Source: Mytilus galloprovincialis (lineage: Eukaryota; Mollusca; Bivalvia; Mytilida; Mytilidae). From it: DNA of 64,000 bases. The notes beneath the pieces were generated by a model. That model had not been told where the DNA came from and made no database searches. It saw only the letters and a list, made by a program, of their open reading frames with translations. Below are positions 22,901 through 30,500 of the stretch, one piece after another. Position 1 is the stretch's first letter; each line of letters opens with the position of its first letter. The stretch covers positions 69,035,261 to 69,099,260 of the forward strand of contig NC_134845.1 in the NCBI RefSeq assembly GCF_965363235.1, given 5' to 3'. The translations under genes and the position numbers were made by a program.

Positions 22901-25254
22901 CGTTGATGATTTTAGATAAGCACATATAATGTGTGTGCTTGCTGTAGTTAGAATATAAATTTGCATATTGATGAAAAGTATAATCATGTATGTTGATGAG
23001 TAAAGGATACATTTTCAGTTCTTGCTTCAGAGGATGTAGCTGTTCAGAGATAACTGGAAACTGGCGCTGTTCCTGTATTCTTCACTCAATAATCTGTTCA
23101 ATGCAAGTTGAAACCTAGATTATAAATGATTTTTAACATTAATTATTCAATTAGTTATCAATAGTACCAGGATTATGATTTAGTACGCAAGACGCGCGTT
23201 TCGTCTACATAAGACTCCTCAGTGACGCTCATATCAAAATATTTATAAAGCCAAAAAGTACAAAGTTGAAGAGCATTGAGGATCCAAAATTCCAAAATGG
23301 TGTGCCAAATACGGCTAAGGTAATCTATGCCAGGGATAAGAAAATCCTTAGTTTTTCGAAAAAATCATACTTTTGTAAACAGGAAATTTAGTAAAATGAC
23401 CCCATTATTGATATTCATGTATTAAACAAGAAAATTAATAATCTGACCGACCATATATTCAGTTACATTGTACGTCCTAGCAGATTGTGTATCCAGAAAA
23501 AAATTGACGGGTACAAAATATAATTAAACAAATTTAGACATGCGCGTTACATTGATCATGTTATGTAATAAATATTCTTTGGCAAAAATAAAAACTAATT
23601 CGCCATTTAAAAAGTGTGTCAATCAATGCGATACATAGGTGGTTTTCGCTGGACAGTATACATGTAGGACAAATACTGATTTGTTTATATGATTGATATC
23701 ATTTAATGTAATGTGTCCGTTTTTGAATTACATCAAAACAGAAGAAAACTATGTTATTCACGGCATAGATTAATCCAACATGAGATGTAAAACTTTGTCA
23801 CATACATGTACTAGTATTGATAAGTCCAAAGATTTATGTATTAATGCATTATTATACCTTATTAAATACTACATAACACGGCTTGTGACATGTTAAGTTA
23901 TAACAATCTGTCCACCAAGACTTTGAATTCAGTGCCGATCGACATTTTATTATATAACCGTCTTCATCTTTGACTGAAAAATAAGTTAAGGTAGATTAAT
24001 TGTAAATATACATCTTGGATTGTATCTTAACAGTTCACAATCTATCTAGATATTTTGTTATCTGCAAATGCTCTCAAATTTCGTATTTTAGTGGGATTTT
24101 TTAACGTTGGTGTGATAAGTCGTTTGGCGCAACTACAAAATTTCAATCCTGGTTTCTATGATGAGTGTATATGTACCCGGTATGTCAATATAATATTCAC
24201 GCCGATGTGGAACAAAAATGTACTCGCTTTTTATTTTTTTTATCAAATAATTATAATTTAGTTGAACATTTGCGTGAGTTGAATATATTAACCTTGATAT
24301 TTCCGAAAACTAATAAACCAGAACATATAGTGAATACAGAATTTTAAAGGTCAGAGTAAGTTATTATAAAACTTCAATTACACAACGTCTATGATTTCAA
24401 CATTTAATACGTTGTTAAAAAAACATTCCTTTGAAAAATATTACCGCTACGAAGCACTTGACTAAAATTAATATAAAATAGTAGAAATTAAAACATATAA
24501 CAATATGAATCGATTGTAGTGTGTAGTCTTTTTAACTATAATTATAATATTTGATATATTTATAATGGCAAATAACAACAGTTGTATATTAGAAGATACT
24601 TCTAAATCAGCTAGAGCACCAGATCACACCCAATATCATTTGTATCCGTTCATTTTTTTGTGTGGTCTTTTTTAATCATCATTCTGTTTCTATTGATCTG
24701 TGTATGGCTTAATAGTGCCCTTTGCAACATCACCTTTTGATTATAAAAACTACTTATGCAATTTGTTGAAATGAGAGAAAATAAAATGGGTTAATAATCG
24801 AAAAAAAATATATTACAAAAAAAACTTACAACGTTATGGCCATTTATATCTAACGTAAAAAAAAAGACTAAATCAATTGAGGAGTAAATGCAAGGAACAC
24901 AAACCTTAACATCAACTAAGGTTCCTGGACGTTATGCAATACATTTGTAGATAGTTAGAGCGTCGTGTTAAACAAACGAAATAAAACGCCGATTAATAGT
25001 TTCATTCGGAAACACCATCAATAAGTACTACAGAAAGAAAATCAGTGTAACGGATATATATACAATAACAGGAACCTATAAGTTGTTATGTGTTCACAAA
25101 TCTTCCTCCACAATCAAAAACATCGTGTAGCCCATACAATTTATATTTACCTAAATGTCTTGGTACCTCCATGATACGTCCAAACACTAAAATGAAAAGA
25201 CAACCACAAAGGATTGATAATAACCAACACAGTAACAATAATGTCGACTTGCAT
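1854..25254 (-). CDS. Gene A: adhesion GPCR paralogue with shortened ectodomain, 21 exons found
   Basis: Tandem paralogue of gene B lying directly downstream. From the HRM exon (21384-21583) to the stop (1854) all 19 exons are present, in phase, and match gene B in length except one (186 against 189 bases) and the last. These encode HRM, GAIN, a GPS (CEYNHTTNFAILM), seven helices and a tail. Upstream only a signal-peptide exon (25151-25254) and one cysteine-rich exon (23858-23973) are recognisable. The latter ends in phase 0 while the HRM exon needs one carried base, so at least one exon is unidentified, or the 5' part is broken. No premature stop occurs in the shared exons, so the receptor part looks functional. 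Overall extent certain; 5' model uncertain. Confidence 0.8.
3071..3154 (-). CDS. Gene A exon 20: cytoplasmic tail
   Basis: Twenty-eight codons starting VRQGYQQYKRRRQANR, the basic stretch just after helix 7 (family pattern: N-x-x-V-R-x-x-Y/W). Acceptor cttgacaag; donor gttagt is weak, and reading through it would add only VSINM before a stop, so a short alternative C-terminus is possible. Confidence 0.8.
3734..3775 (-). CDS. Gene A exon 19: end of helix 7
   Basis: A 42-base exon, GLFICVFHCFLNKQ, flanked by ag and gtatgt. It completes the class B2 helix-7 signature FNSLQ-G-x-F-I-x-x-FHC. Too short to be found without the paralogue comparison. Confidence 0.85.
4705..5220 (-). repeat. Dispersed repeat family 4, copy 1
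   Basis: About 500 bases in gene A intron 18-19, with a second diverged copy at 6335-6660. Shared marks include aaatccat, aaactaaaaccga, aggaca-ttttta and cctggttttgtggc. No coding capacity seen. Type (SINE or DNA element) unknown. Confidence 0.6.
5287..5768. repeat. Tandem duplication, 241-base unit, two copies
   Basis: Units 5287-5527 and 5528-5768 are nearly identical (both begin acgcccagatataaaagatc). The unit belongs to the family also seen at 23175-23460, with the marks gccaaatacggc and gggataagaa. Confidence 0.88.
5935..6061 (-). CDS. Gene A exon 18: helices 6 and 7
   Basis: Encodes IGLKSICVILPLFGVTWVLG and on to FAIFNSLQ: helix 6, extracellular loop 3 and the start of helix 7 of a class B2 receptor. 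Starts in phase 2 (AA carried over) and ends in phase 0 before gtacag. Nearly identical in protein to gene B exon 23. Confidence 0.9.
6335..6660 (-). repeat. Dispersed repeat family 4, copy 2
   Basis: Diverged second copy of the family at 4705-5220, lying in the next intron of gene A (between the helix 5 and helix 6-7 exons). Confidence 0.6.
6872..6957 (-). CDS. Gene A exon 17: helix 5 end and intracellular loop 3
   Basis: Encodes INFVIITITVYKMMTSRG then LAAKTLKVKSK. This is the inner part of helix 5 and a basic third intracellular loop, the usual G-protein contact region. Acceptor tttttag, donor gtaagt. Confidence 0.85.
7122..7289. mobile_element. MITE-like element with 23-base perfect inverted ends, copy 1
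   Basis: Inverted repeats 7122-7144 and 7267-7289 (ends tattgtatagca) are perfect complements. Internal 122 bases noncoding. Followed two bases later by the palindrome 7292-7411; the same pair recurs inverted at 44588-44877. Confidence 0.85.
7292..7411. repeat. 120-base near-perfect palindrome, copy 1
   Basis: Arms agggttatgcatgaatattg... and its complement fold over the whole length, with a nested inner stem of gcactcgcaagctcgtgc. Directly abuts the inverted-end element on its left. Confidence 0.85.
8427..8493 (-). CDS. Gene A exon 16: extracellular loop 2 and helix 5
   Basis: Encodes CWLTLESNLIWAFIGPALL and VIV. The Cys of CWL is the conserved loop-2 cysteine that pairs with the helix-3 cysteine in this family. 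Split codon with the previous exon gives Q-F-C-W. Confidence 0.88.
9510..9579 (-). CDS. Gene A exon 15: helix 4
   Basis: Encodes VPACIVGISAGVTKLKGYG plus NNQ: helix 4 and the start of loop 2. Acceptor ttatttcag, donor gtacgt; both phases agree with the flanking exons. Confidence 0.87.
10088..10238 (-). CDS. Gene A exon 14: helix 3 to start of helix 4
   Basis: Encodes IVCTAIAVALHYIFLTDFAL, MLAEGIQIVRMVV and on to KLIPACW. The first Cys is the helix-3 partner of the loop-2 Cys. The usual aromatic residue before M-L-x-E-G is Ala/Leu here, but E-G is kept, unlike in gene B. Confidence 0.9.
10721..10823 (-). CDS. Gene A exon 13: helix 2
   Basis: Encodes YLGNDRTKTLMNLCVALILS then YILFLAGITRTGNK: intracellular loop 1 (basic, with N-D-R-T-K) and helix 2. 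Ends in phase 0 before gtaaga; the same ending occurs in gene B. Confidence 0.87.
10824..12559. other. Gene A intron between helices 1 and 2
   Basis: Contains the family 3 fragments near 11.0-11.2 kb. The remainder shows homopolymer runs and nothing recognisable. Confidence 0.5.
10985..11200 (+). repeat. Dispersed repeat family 3 fragments
   Basis: Two short copies (10985-11065, 11118-11200) with gagcgtcact, acaaaacgc and aacctggta marks. Related fragments occur at 20375-20430, 24095-24170 and 45655-45710, and a fuller reverse copy at 23175-23460. Confidence 0.6.
12560..12663 (-). CDS. Gene A exon 12: helix 1
   Basis: Encodes PSSHHDPLSYISAIGCGVSI then LFLVITILIHFVLW: the linker after the GPS and the first helix. 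Acceptor ttacaag is weak in pyrimidines; donor gtaagt is strong. Confidence 0.87.
12890..13055 (+). repeat. Dispersed repeat family 2, copy 1
   Basis: Contains tgacacattctccgttttc preceded by gttgccgctctttgattggg. Further copies at 37975-38025, 41280-41600 and 58520-58810. Confidence 0.55.
14382..14505 (-). CDS. Gene A exon 11: GPS motif
   Basis: Encodes NTVNGAWSSYGSQVVDASDS and YTICEYNHTTNFAILMSPGK T. This is the GPCR proteolysis site: Trp, Cys and the NH-T|T-NFA sequence. Family knowledge predicts cleavage between the two Thr. One of the usual four GPS cysteines is on the preceding 47-base exon (FCGHW). Confidence 0.92.
15217..15263 (-). CDS. Gene A exon 10: GPS start (microexon)
   Basis: A 47-base exon, GKYTKPFCGHWNFST plus two bases. 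It supplies the first Cys and Trp of the GPS. Acceptor aaaaag is unusual but in the same place as a normal one (ttacaag) in gene B. Confidence 0.82.
16205..16319 (-). CDS. Gene A exon 9: GAIN subdomain B
   Basis: Encodes EIKSFNGSYDVNSIVADFTI then HGTPCSNYSLIIKFEHLL: beta-strand-rich part of the GAIN domain ahead of the GPS, with two N-glycosylation sequons (NGS, NYS). Phases fit both neighbours. Confidence 0.85.
16757..16829 (-). CDS. Gene A exon 8: GAIN
   Basis: Encodes LTGYSSTFYRNISSFFPEYL plus ILN; contains a glycosylation sequon NIS. Same length and phases as gene B exon 13. Confidence 0.83.
17843..17962 (-). CDS. Gene A exon 7: GAIN
   Basis: Encodes MQVGKASVDEITVPDRKKTS and on to KLKKNICN. 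A hydrophilic GAIN segment whose start VGKAS and core DEITVPDR are shared with gene B. Acceptor attgcag, donor gtaaat. Confidence 0.83.
18660..18768 (-). CDS. Gene A exon 6: GAIN
   Basis: Encodes GSGGVTPLVNAVTEYNNAFN then EVIDSNYSLVVAKKNV. Matches gene B exon 11 in length (109 bases) and phase. Confidence 0.84.
19191..19262 (-). CDS. Gene A exon 5: GAIN
   Basis: Twenty-four codons, IFGSLCDNLLDERNHRQWKE LNDE. Donor gttaac is a weak splice site; gene B has an equally weak gttatt at the same place, which supports the exon in both. Confidence 0.82.
20091..20276 (-). CDS. Gene A exon 4: GAIN subdomain A
   Basis: Sixty-two codons from TAQLLSGESDYNLTIIL to KLEVDQLE, including RSGDLLTSSDVLNDIAKYV. 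This helical pattern (L-x-x-G-D-L-L-x-S-x-x-V-L-x-x-I) is typical of GAIN subdomain A. One codon shorter than gene B. Confidence 0.88.
21384..21583 (-). CDS. Gene A exon 3: HRM (hormone receptor) domain
   Basis: Encodes STNLCGENVDNFNTTW, then VVLPCTGEYTGNASRYCSS and DGKWMEPSYIHC. Four cysteines, two Trp and the Y-T-G-N-A-S-R-x-C core identify the HRM domain found next to GAIN in many adhesion GPCRs. Needs one carried base from the upstream exon, which is not found for this gene. Confidence 0.9.
21931..22220. repeat. Minisatellite, unit about 22 bases, roughly 13 copies
   Basis: Tandem units of the type actaaagtacaagcaattca with 20-24 base length and small substitutions. Lies immediately upstream (in transcription) of the HRM exon of gene A. 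Confidence 0.9.
22588..23070 (-). other. Unassigned coding-like stretch
   Basis: Two open stretches on the minus strand, 23060-22821 (with QFPVISEQLHPLKQELKMYP and HTHYMCLSKIINEKYLFRCF) and 22782-22588 (with NGSSDDDLQYFIKNSWHVL), separated by in-frame stops and followed by a gtaaga. Amino-acid content looks protein-like but I recognise no family. It could be a decayed gene or captured exon. It does not fit the phases needed by gene A. Confidence 0.3.
23175..23460 (-). repeat. Dispersed repeat family 3, fuller copy
   Basis: Begins with acgcgcgtttcgtctacata and gacgctcatatcaaaatatt, then gccaaatacggct and gggataagaaaatcctta. Same family as the tandem duplication at 5287-5768. In gene A between ectodomain exon 2 and HRM. 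Confidence 0.65.
23858..23973 (-). CDS. Gene A exon 2: ectodomain cysteine exon
   Basis: Encodes KDEDGYIIKCRSALNSKSWW then TDCYNLTCHKPCYVVFNK, after acceptor tttttcag and before gtataa. It corresponds to gene B exon 4 (EDADNDIIRCRRAI): same start phase, same end phase, and the D-x-D-x-I-x-K/R-C-R core. Five cysteines against three in B. Next exon unknown. Confidence 0.6.
25151..25254 (-). CDS. Gene A exon 1: signal peptide
   Basis: ATG then MQVDIIVTVLVIINPLWLSF, a hydrophobic signal sequence whose start M-x-V-D-x-x-x-T-V-L mirrors gene B from its second Met. With donor gtaaat the exon ends in phase 2, which does not fit exon 2. An internal gtacca donor (exon end 25167) gives phase 1 and would fit. 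Confidence 0.55.
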
Positions 25255-26485
25255 ATTTTTTTCACTATTGAACGAACACTGATAATCTATAAGTCTTTTT
25301 TTACGATCTATAAACTACAAGCATTATGGGTATTTTCTTGTTTCTAATACAAGGTTGACAGGTATTTAAACGTACAACAAATGTGTTGTTCTAAATGGGT
25401 CAAAATGTATTCAATATATCTGTTTTGGTAATAACCATTCTTTATTTTATAACTAAAGATTGGAATAGAGAATACACCAGTATGTATTTCTCCTTTAGGA
25501 ATAACACAGTTTAATTTGAAACACATACTTTAATGTTTATTTTGGTTTTGTCTGTAACTAAGTAGAGGTATTTCAAAGCAAATAAATAATTTATTTATAG
25601 TATTTTATACCTTTTTTATTGAAAATCATTTCAAGTCTTCAAGTCTATTAAATACGCGTTCAAAAATGTTCTATATAAGAAGTGTCCATCGTTACAATTA
25701 ATTTATACCGTTTGTTTTAAAAAGTGATACATTCTTACGACAAGAATACATTATTGAATTGGAATTTAAGCATATATTATTGACATCATCAAAATTAATT
25801 TTAAACAATAAAATAACAGTCTGTTGAAATTGATTGATTGCTTTGGCTAACCGTCCAGTGGCAAAGATTTCATTCATGTCCAGGACGAAAACAATTCAGC
25901 AATTATTACAATATGTAGCTCCTGTAACAGACGTAATTGAATGAAGGTGTGTTATCTCGATTGTTACTAGAAAAAGGAGGGTATATAAGAAGAGAAAAGA
26001 TAACATCATTTTAATTTTTCTACACATAATGGCAATATTGACGTTCCACCAGGCACTAATGGCAATTTAGACAACGTAGGTGAGGCATCTGTGGTTGAAG
26101 TGTCAAGAAATGCTTTACTTGGGTATCAAAACTAATACCAAATAAGGTTGACAGGTAGATTTATAGTGTGTTAGAAACTGCTATTAAGGTACATGTATCC
26201 TTGTGAATTTGATTGTCTGTATTTTGTATTTTCCTGTAAAGATCGTTTGGCAGTAATGAACTGTTCCACAAAATTAATGCCATCTCAAAGATAATTGCAG
26301 TTACGATATAAGGAGCATATCCGCTATCATCTGTGTAACGTATATTCTATAACGATCAAGCAACTTGTGATGGCGTCTGTAAAACTTAAGAAGAGATGAT
26401 TTATTTTCACCATTTGGAACTCATGGCTTCCTTGTTAGCAGCAACCATCTTTCCAGAAATTCATGATTTTAAATACAAGCCCCTA

Positions 26486-26631
26486 AATATCGCATCCACT
26501 GGGAAATAAAAACGTGCAGCAATCGCTATGGTTTACGATTACATATGCTTGTTACAAATGATCATTATACCCGATTCAGCATGCCACTACTTGGAATGGT
26601 TATTAGCAAAGTGCAAACTCGAAGACCTTTT
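26486..26631. repeat. 146-base direct repeat, copy 1
   Basis: Nearly identical to 26978-27123 (492 bases apart). Starts aatatcgcatccactggg and ends near cctttttc. Noncoding. Confidence 0.88.
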
Positions 26632-26977
26632 TCCCACTGAACCAATATTATATCACTCAGTTTCACTACTACGATGAACAGAAAAACAATATAAAATAAA
26701 TTAATAGAAGAATGTATGCCAATTCTCATTAAACTTCATCTGTTTATTCCCATTACAGCAATCTTTAGCTTTCATGCAGATTTAAGACTTTAATTGTGTG
26801 TCCGGGCTCAAACGTGTATCCTAGACTTTAATGAGTTTTGCAATCTATTATAATAGTATTTTTAAATGTTGACATTTGCCTTGGATATCACATACTTTCG
26901 CTGTACGACACGGGTAGACTACATGCATACACATCAATAATTGTTTTTTTTACACTGTGAAAGTGAAACAGAATGAT

Positions 26978-27123
26978 AATATCGCATCAACTGGGAAATA
27001 AAAACGTGCAGCAATCGCTATGGTATACGATTACATATGCTTGTTACAAATGATCATTATACCCGATTCAGCATGTCACTACTTGGAATGGTTATTAGCA
27101 AAGTGCAAACCCGAAGCCCTTTT
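26978..27123. repeat. 146-base direct repeat, copy 2
   Basis: Second copy of 26486-26631, with only a few substitutions. Lies within 300 bases of the gene B stop codon. Confidence 0.88.
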
Positions 27124-27336
27124 TGTCTTATCTTCAAATCTTAAGCCATATACATAATGATGGCAAAATATTATCAAAAGTACGCGATGTTTTGTAAACC
27201 GGTCAGCCTTTCCATTCAAAGAGTCTACCACTACTTAGTCTAGGCGGAGGCATCTCATTCATATATTCCATTGTATTTTACATATATACTCATACAGTAT
27301 GCGTAACAATAAAGAAGATCAATACGTAATTATAAT

Positions 27337-27342
27337 TTTAAT
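27337..27342 (-). terminator. Possible polyadenylation signal of gene B
   Basis: ATTAAA hexamer on the minus strand about 60 bases past the stop. No AATAAA was seen close by. Chance occurrence is likely in this base composition. Confidence 0.2.
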
Positions 27343-27399
27343 AATACAATAAACACAACTAATTCTTCTCATAACTTCAATTAGTAATTTGCTAAAAAT

Positions 27400-27543
27400 T
27401 TAATAACCATCCGGCGAATAGGCTGAATTGGTATATTTATATTTAAGATTATACTGCATATGATGGTCTTGATTATCATTATTACTCGTTTCTTTCTTCT
27501 GTACTTGATGATCGTTGATCCGTTGTTGCGTTTTGTTACTGTC
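27400..27543 (-). CDS. Gene B exon 26: C-terminal tail and stop
   Basis: Forty-seven codons and TAA, from DSNKTQQRINDHQVQKKE to YSPDGY, rich in Asn, Gln and His. Acceptor tatatag. Much longer than the equivalent exon of gene A (18 codons). Tyr pairs (YKYT, SAYSPDGY) could be phosphorylation sites; this is inference. Confidence 0.75.
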   Translation of the reverse strand, partial: DSNKTQQRINDHQVQKKETSNNDNQDHHMQYNLKYKYTNSAYSPDGY

Positions 27544-30500
27544 CTATATGAAAAAAAACTTGTATATGTATCATGAGTCTAGTGAAGAGGAGCCGTGAGG
27601 ATCCTGTACCGGAAAACATCTTTAATTATCTTTAAGTAAGTAAGTATTAATTATGTACTTTTCACCTTTCTGATAGTTGATAACGAATCGGTCATATAAA
27701 AGGCTTAGAAAATTCAAAATAAATTATTCGTTTGATTTGTAGTGATATTGTAAGGCAGCAAAACGTGTATCCCAAAAATACATATCAATATTATATTACT
27801 ATGCAAGGCGTCGCATTTATTCCAGCTTTAATAAAGATTTCCTTTACACTGATCACGATTGATTGATTAATTGATTGATTGATTGGTGTTAATGCTATTT
27901 TCAACACTATTGTGCTTTTTTATGGCGGTCAATTTTTACTTGCACATGTAGCTTGACTGACCACAGCGAGCCACAAACCTTAGTAGGAAAACTTTCAATT
28001 AAGATTGGAGTCGAGCTGAATTTGCACTCACAACTTATGTGTTAACTCGCTAGTGATACAGTTGTTTGACTACTTATAGCACTCGACCACCGTGGCATCA
28101 CTTTAGTTTTAAAAACAATACAGACATACATATCTTTCATAGTATATACGTAACAATACTTTAGAAAATGCATTTCTGAAGCTGAATTATTAAATGAAGT
28201 TGGATAAGACGTAATACATTAGAGCAAGCAAATGCGAAAGATCAGGATGTAATAGGCAACTGCTTGTAAATGCACATGTATCAAACTATAAACAAGGTTC
28301 ATAGTCATTGCATTACGATAGGAAAACACATATATACTAATTACCTTATCAAACTAAACTTTCAAAAATGAAAATGCACTTAGTTTTCTAAATATTGATA
28401 AATTGCTGTATTTGCATTTAGTTTTTATATGGATTTGAAAGAAAATACTTGTAACAGAGGATTTTCGGTTTATGTATTATTTATATCAACTTCAATGGGA
28501 CATATTTTATAAACGTTGCATTTTGGTATGACCCAGTTTCTATTTAACCTTTGACCAATATGATATCTTATATACTCACATAATTAGAAGAATCAGTAGA
28601 TAGTTTTGAATTCATGCGATTAGCGTTTCGTCGTTTCTGATATTTACGGTAGCCTTGTTTGACCTATAAAAAAAATATTAACTATAAAAACATATTACAA
28701 ATTATATTACAGTGCACAAACATATTACAATCTTAATAAAGTTACTTGACAGATGTTTTTCGAATTTGTTATAGATTTATGGTTCGATATGATGTAATTG
28801 CCAATCAGATGCCTATGTACATGATACAATTTATGAACATATATCATAGAAAGAGGATGATACATGTAACATTAGGATCAGGTTTGCTAATCCTTCCGGA
28901 GCAGCTGAGATCATCTTGGTTTATGTTTATTTTAAAATGTGTAATTCGCGAAACAAAAAGGAAAGAATATCGAACCATAAAACACAGCTTGTACAGAGTT
29001 TATATTTTTTTATTTACACGCATCGATTATCATAATGATCGATCAATATTAAGTAATATAACATTTGAAACATGATTTATTTTTTATACGATGCTGTACA
29101 TTGTTATTAACTTCCTAGACTCTTTAAAAAAAATAAAGCTGTTATATCAAGTTAACAACGTATAGTGGCTACAGAAACACGAGTTATAATAAGATTTCGC
29201 AAGAACATTGTTTACAAAAAACTGATATTTGAAATGTGCTTTTTTTCCTCATGAAAGCCCGATTAAAGCCTTGTTGGATTTCGCACGAATTGAAATAAGT
29301 GAGGTTGTCAACAACACGATATCAGTAGGTGTACCATCCTTGGAATTGTAAACTTCCCAACAAAACATGCCTTGTGTATATGATGAATGGTGAAATGATG
29401 TACGATGAAATAAAATTGAAACTTGCAATATCTACTAAAATTTAAATTCAAATGTGACAAATCTTGAGTAATTCAAATTGGAAAGTAAAAGGTCAAGGAA
29501 ACCATGTATGGTACATGGTAAAATGGTATCTGACTTTTCGTCGAACGTTTGATTTCTATTGTTTAAAGGTAAATACCTGGATATTCAAGAAACAGTGAAA
29601 AACACATATAAAAAGGCCCTGTTTAAAGGAAAATGAAATTAAGATTACTTATCAAACTAATACATATGGTACTTACATATACCCATAGACAGGAATTACA
29701 ATCGAGTGAGTTTTCCTATGTTAAAATGTTACACTATTGTGTCGGGTAAGGGTGAAGGTTGGAACCTATCAACAAGTTTAACTCCATTGCATTTATTCGG
29801 ACCTGTCGTAAGCCAGTAACCGGATGTTAATAAGTTTTCGTTTCTTGATTTTTTTTTACATAAAAGAGGGACGAAAGATACCAGAGGGACAGTCAAACTT
29901 TTAAATCGAAGATAAACTGACAACGCCATGGCTAAAAATGAAAAGGACAAACAGACAAGCAAATGAAAACATGACACAACATCGAAACTAAAGAATTAAC
30001 AACACGAACCCTACCAAAAACTAGGGGTTAGACCGTTGGTTTTCACGTTTGAATGGTTTTACACTAGTAGTTTTTGGGGCCCTTAATAGTTTGTTGTTTG
30101 GTGCGAGCCAAGGCTCTGTGTTGAAGACCGTTCTTTGACCTATACTAGTTTTAATTTTACAAATTGTGACATGGATGGAAAGTAGTCTCATTTGCAATCA
30201 TACCACATCTTCATATATCTTTGTATTCGAGATGGTAGATATTAACAATAAAGGATACGACATTGAATGTTGTTTTCATTAAAGAAAACAAGAAGACAAA
30301 CCTTCAACATATGGTTGTAAATGAGACAACACTGTTTCTGCGACCAGGTTTAATTAAGGAAGCTCGTTTGTCTTGTTTTGGAAGCTGTCTGTTAAAGTCT
30401 TATGAAATTTTAATTACTTTTTAATAGTTTTTGAAGACTTAAACTTGTCAATGATAAAGCTAAGAAAAGTCAAGAGAGAACATTTTCCCGCCAAAATTTT

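Larger units (their letters stand above)
25255..27399. other. Spacer between gene B and gene A
   Basis: About 2.1 kb between the gene B stop and the gene A start. Holds the promoter of gene A if it has its own, but no motif was recognised. Contains the 146-base direct repeat described separately. Confidence 0.6.

Noticed and set aside
28746..29075. 109-codon open stretch on the plus strand
   Set aside because: No recognisable family, lies in a gene B intron, no splice or start context, composition like surrounding AT-rich DNA.
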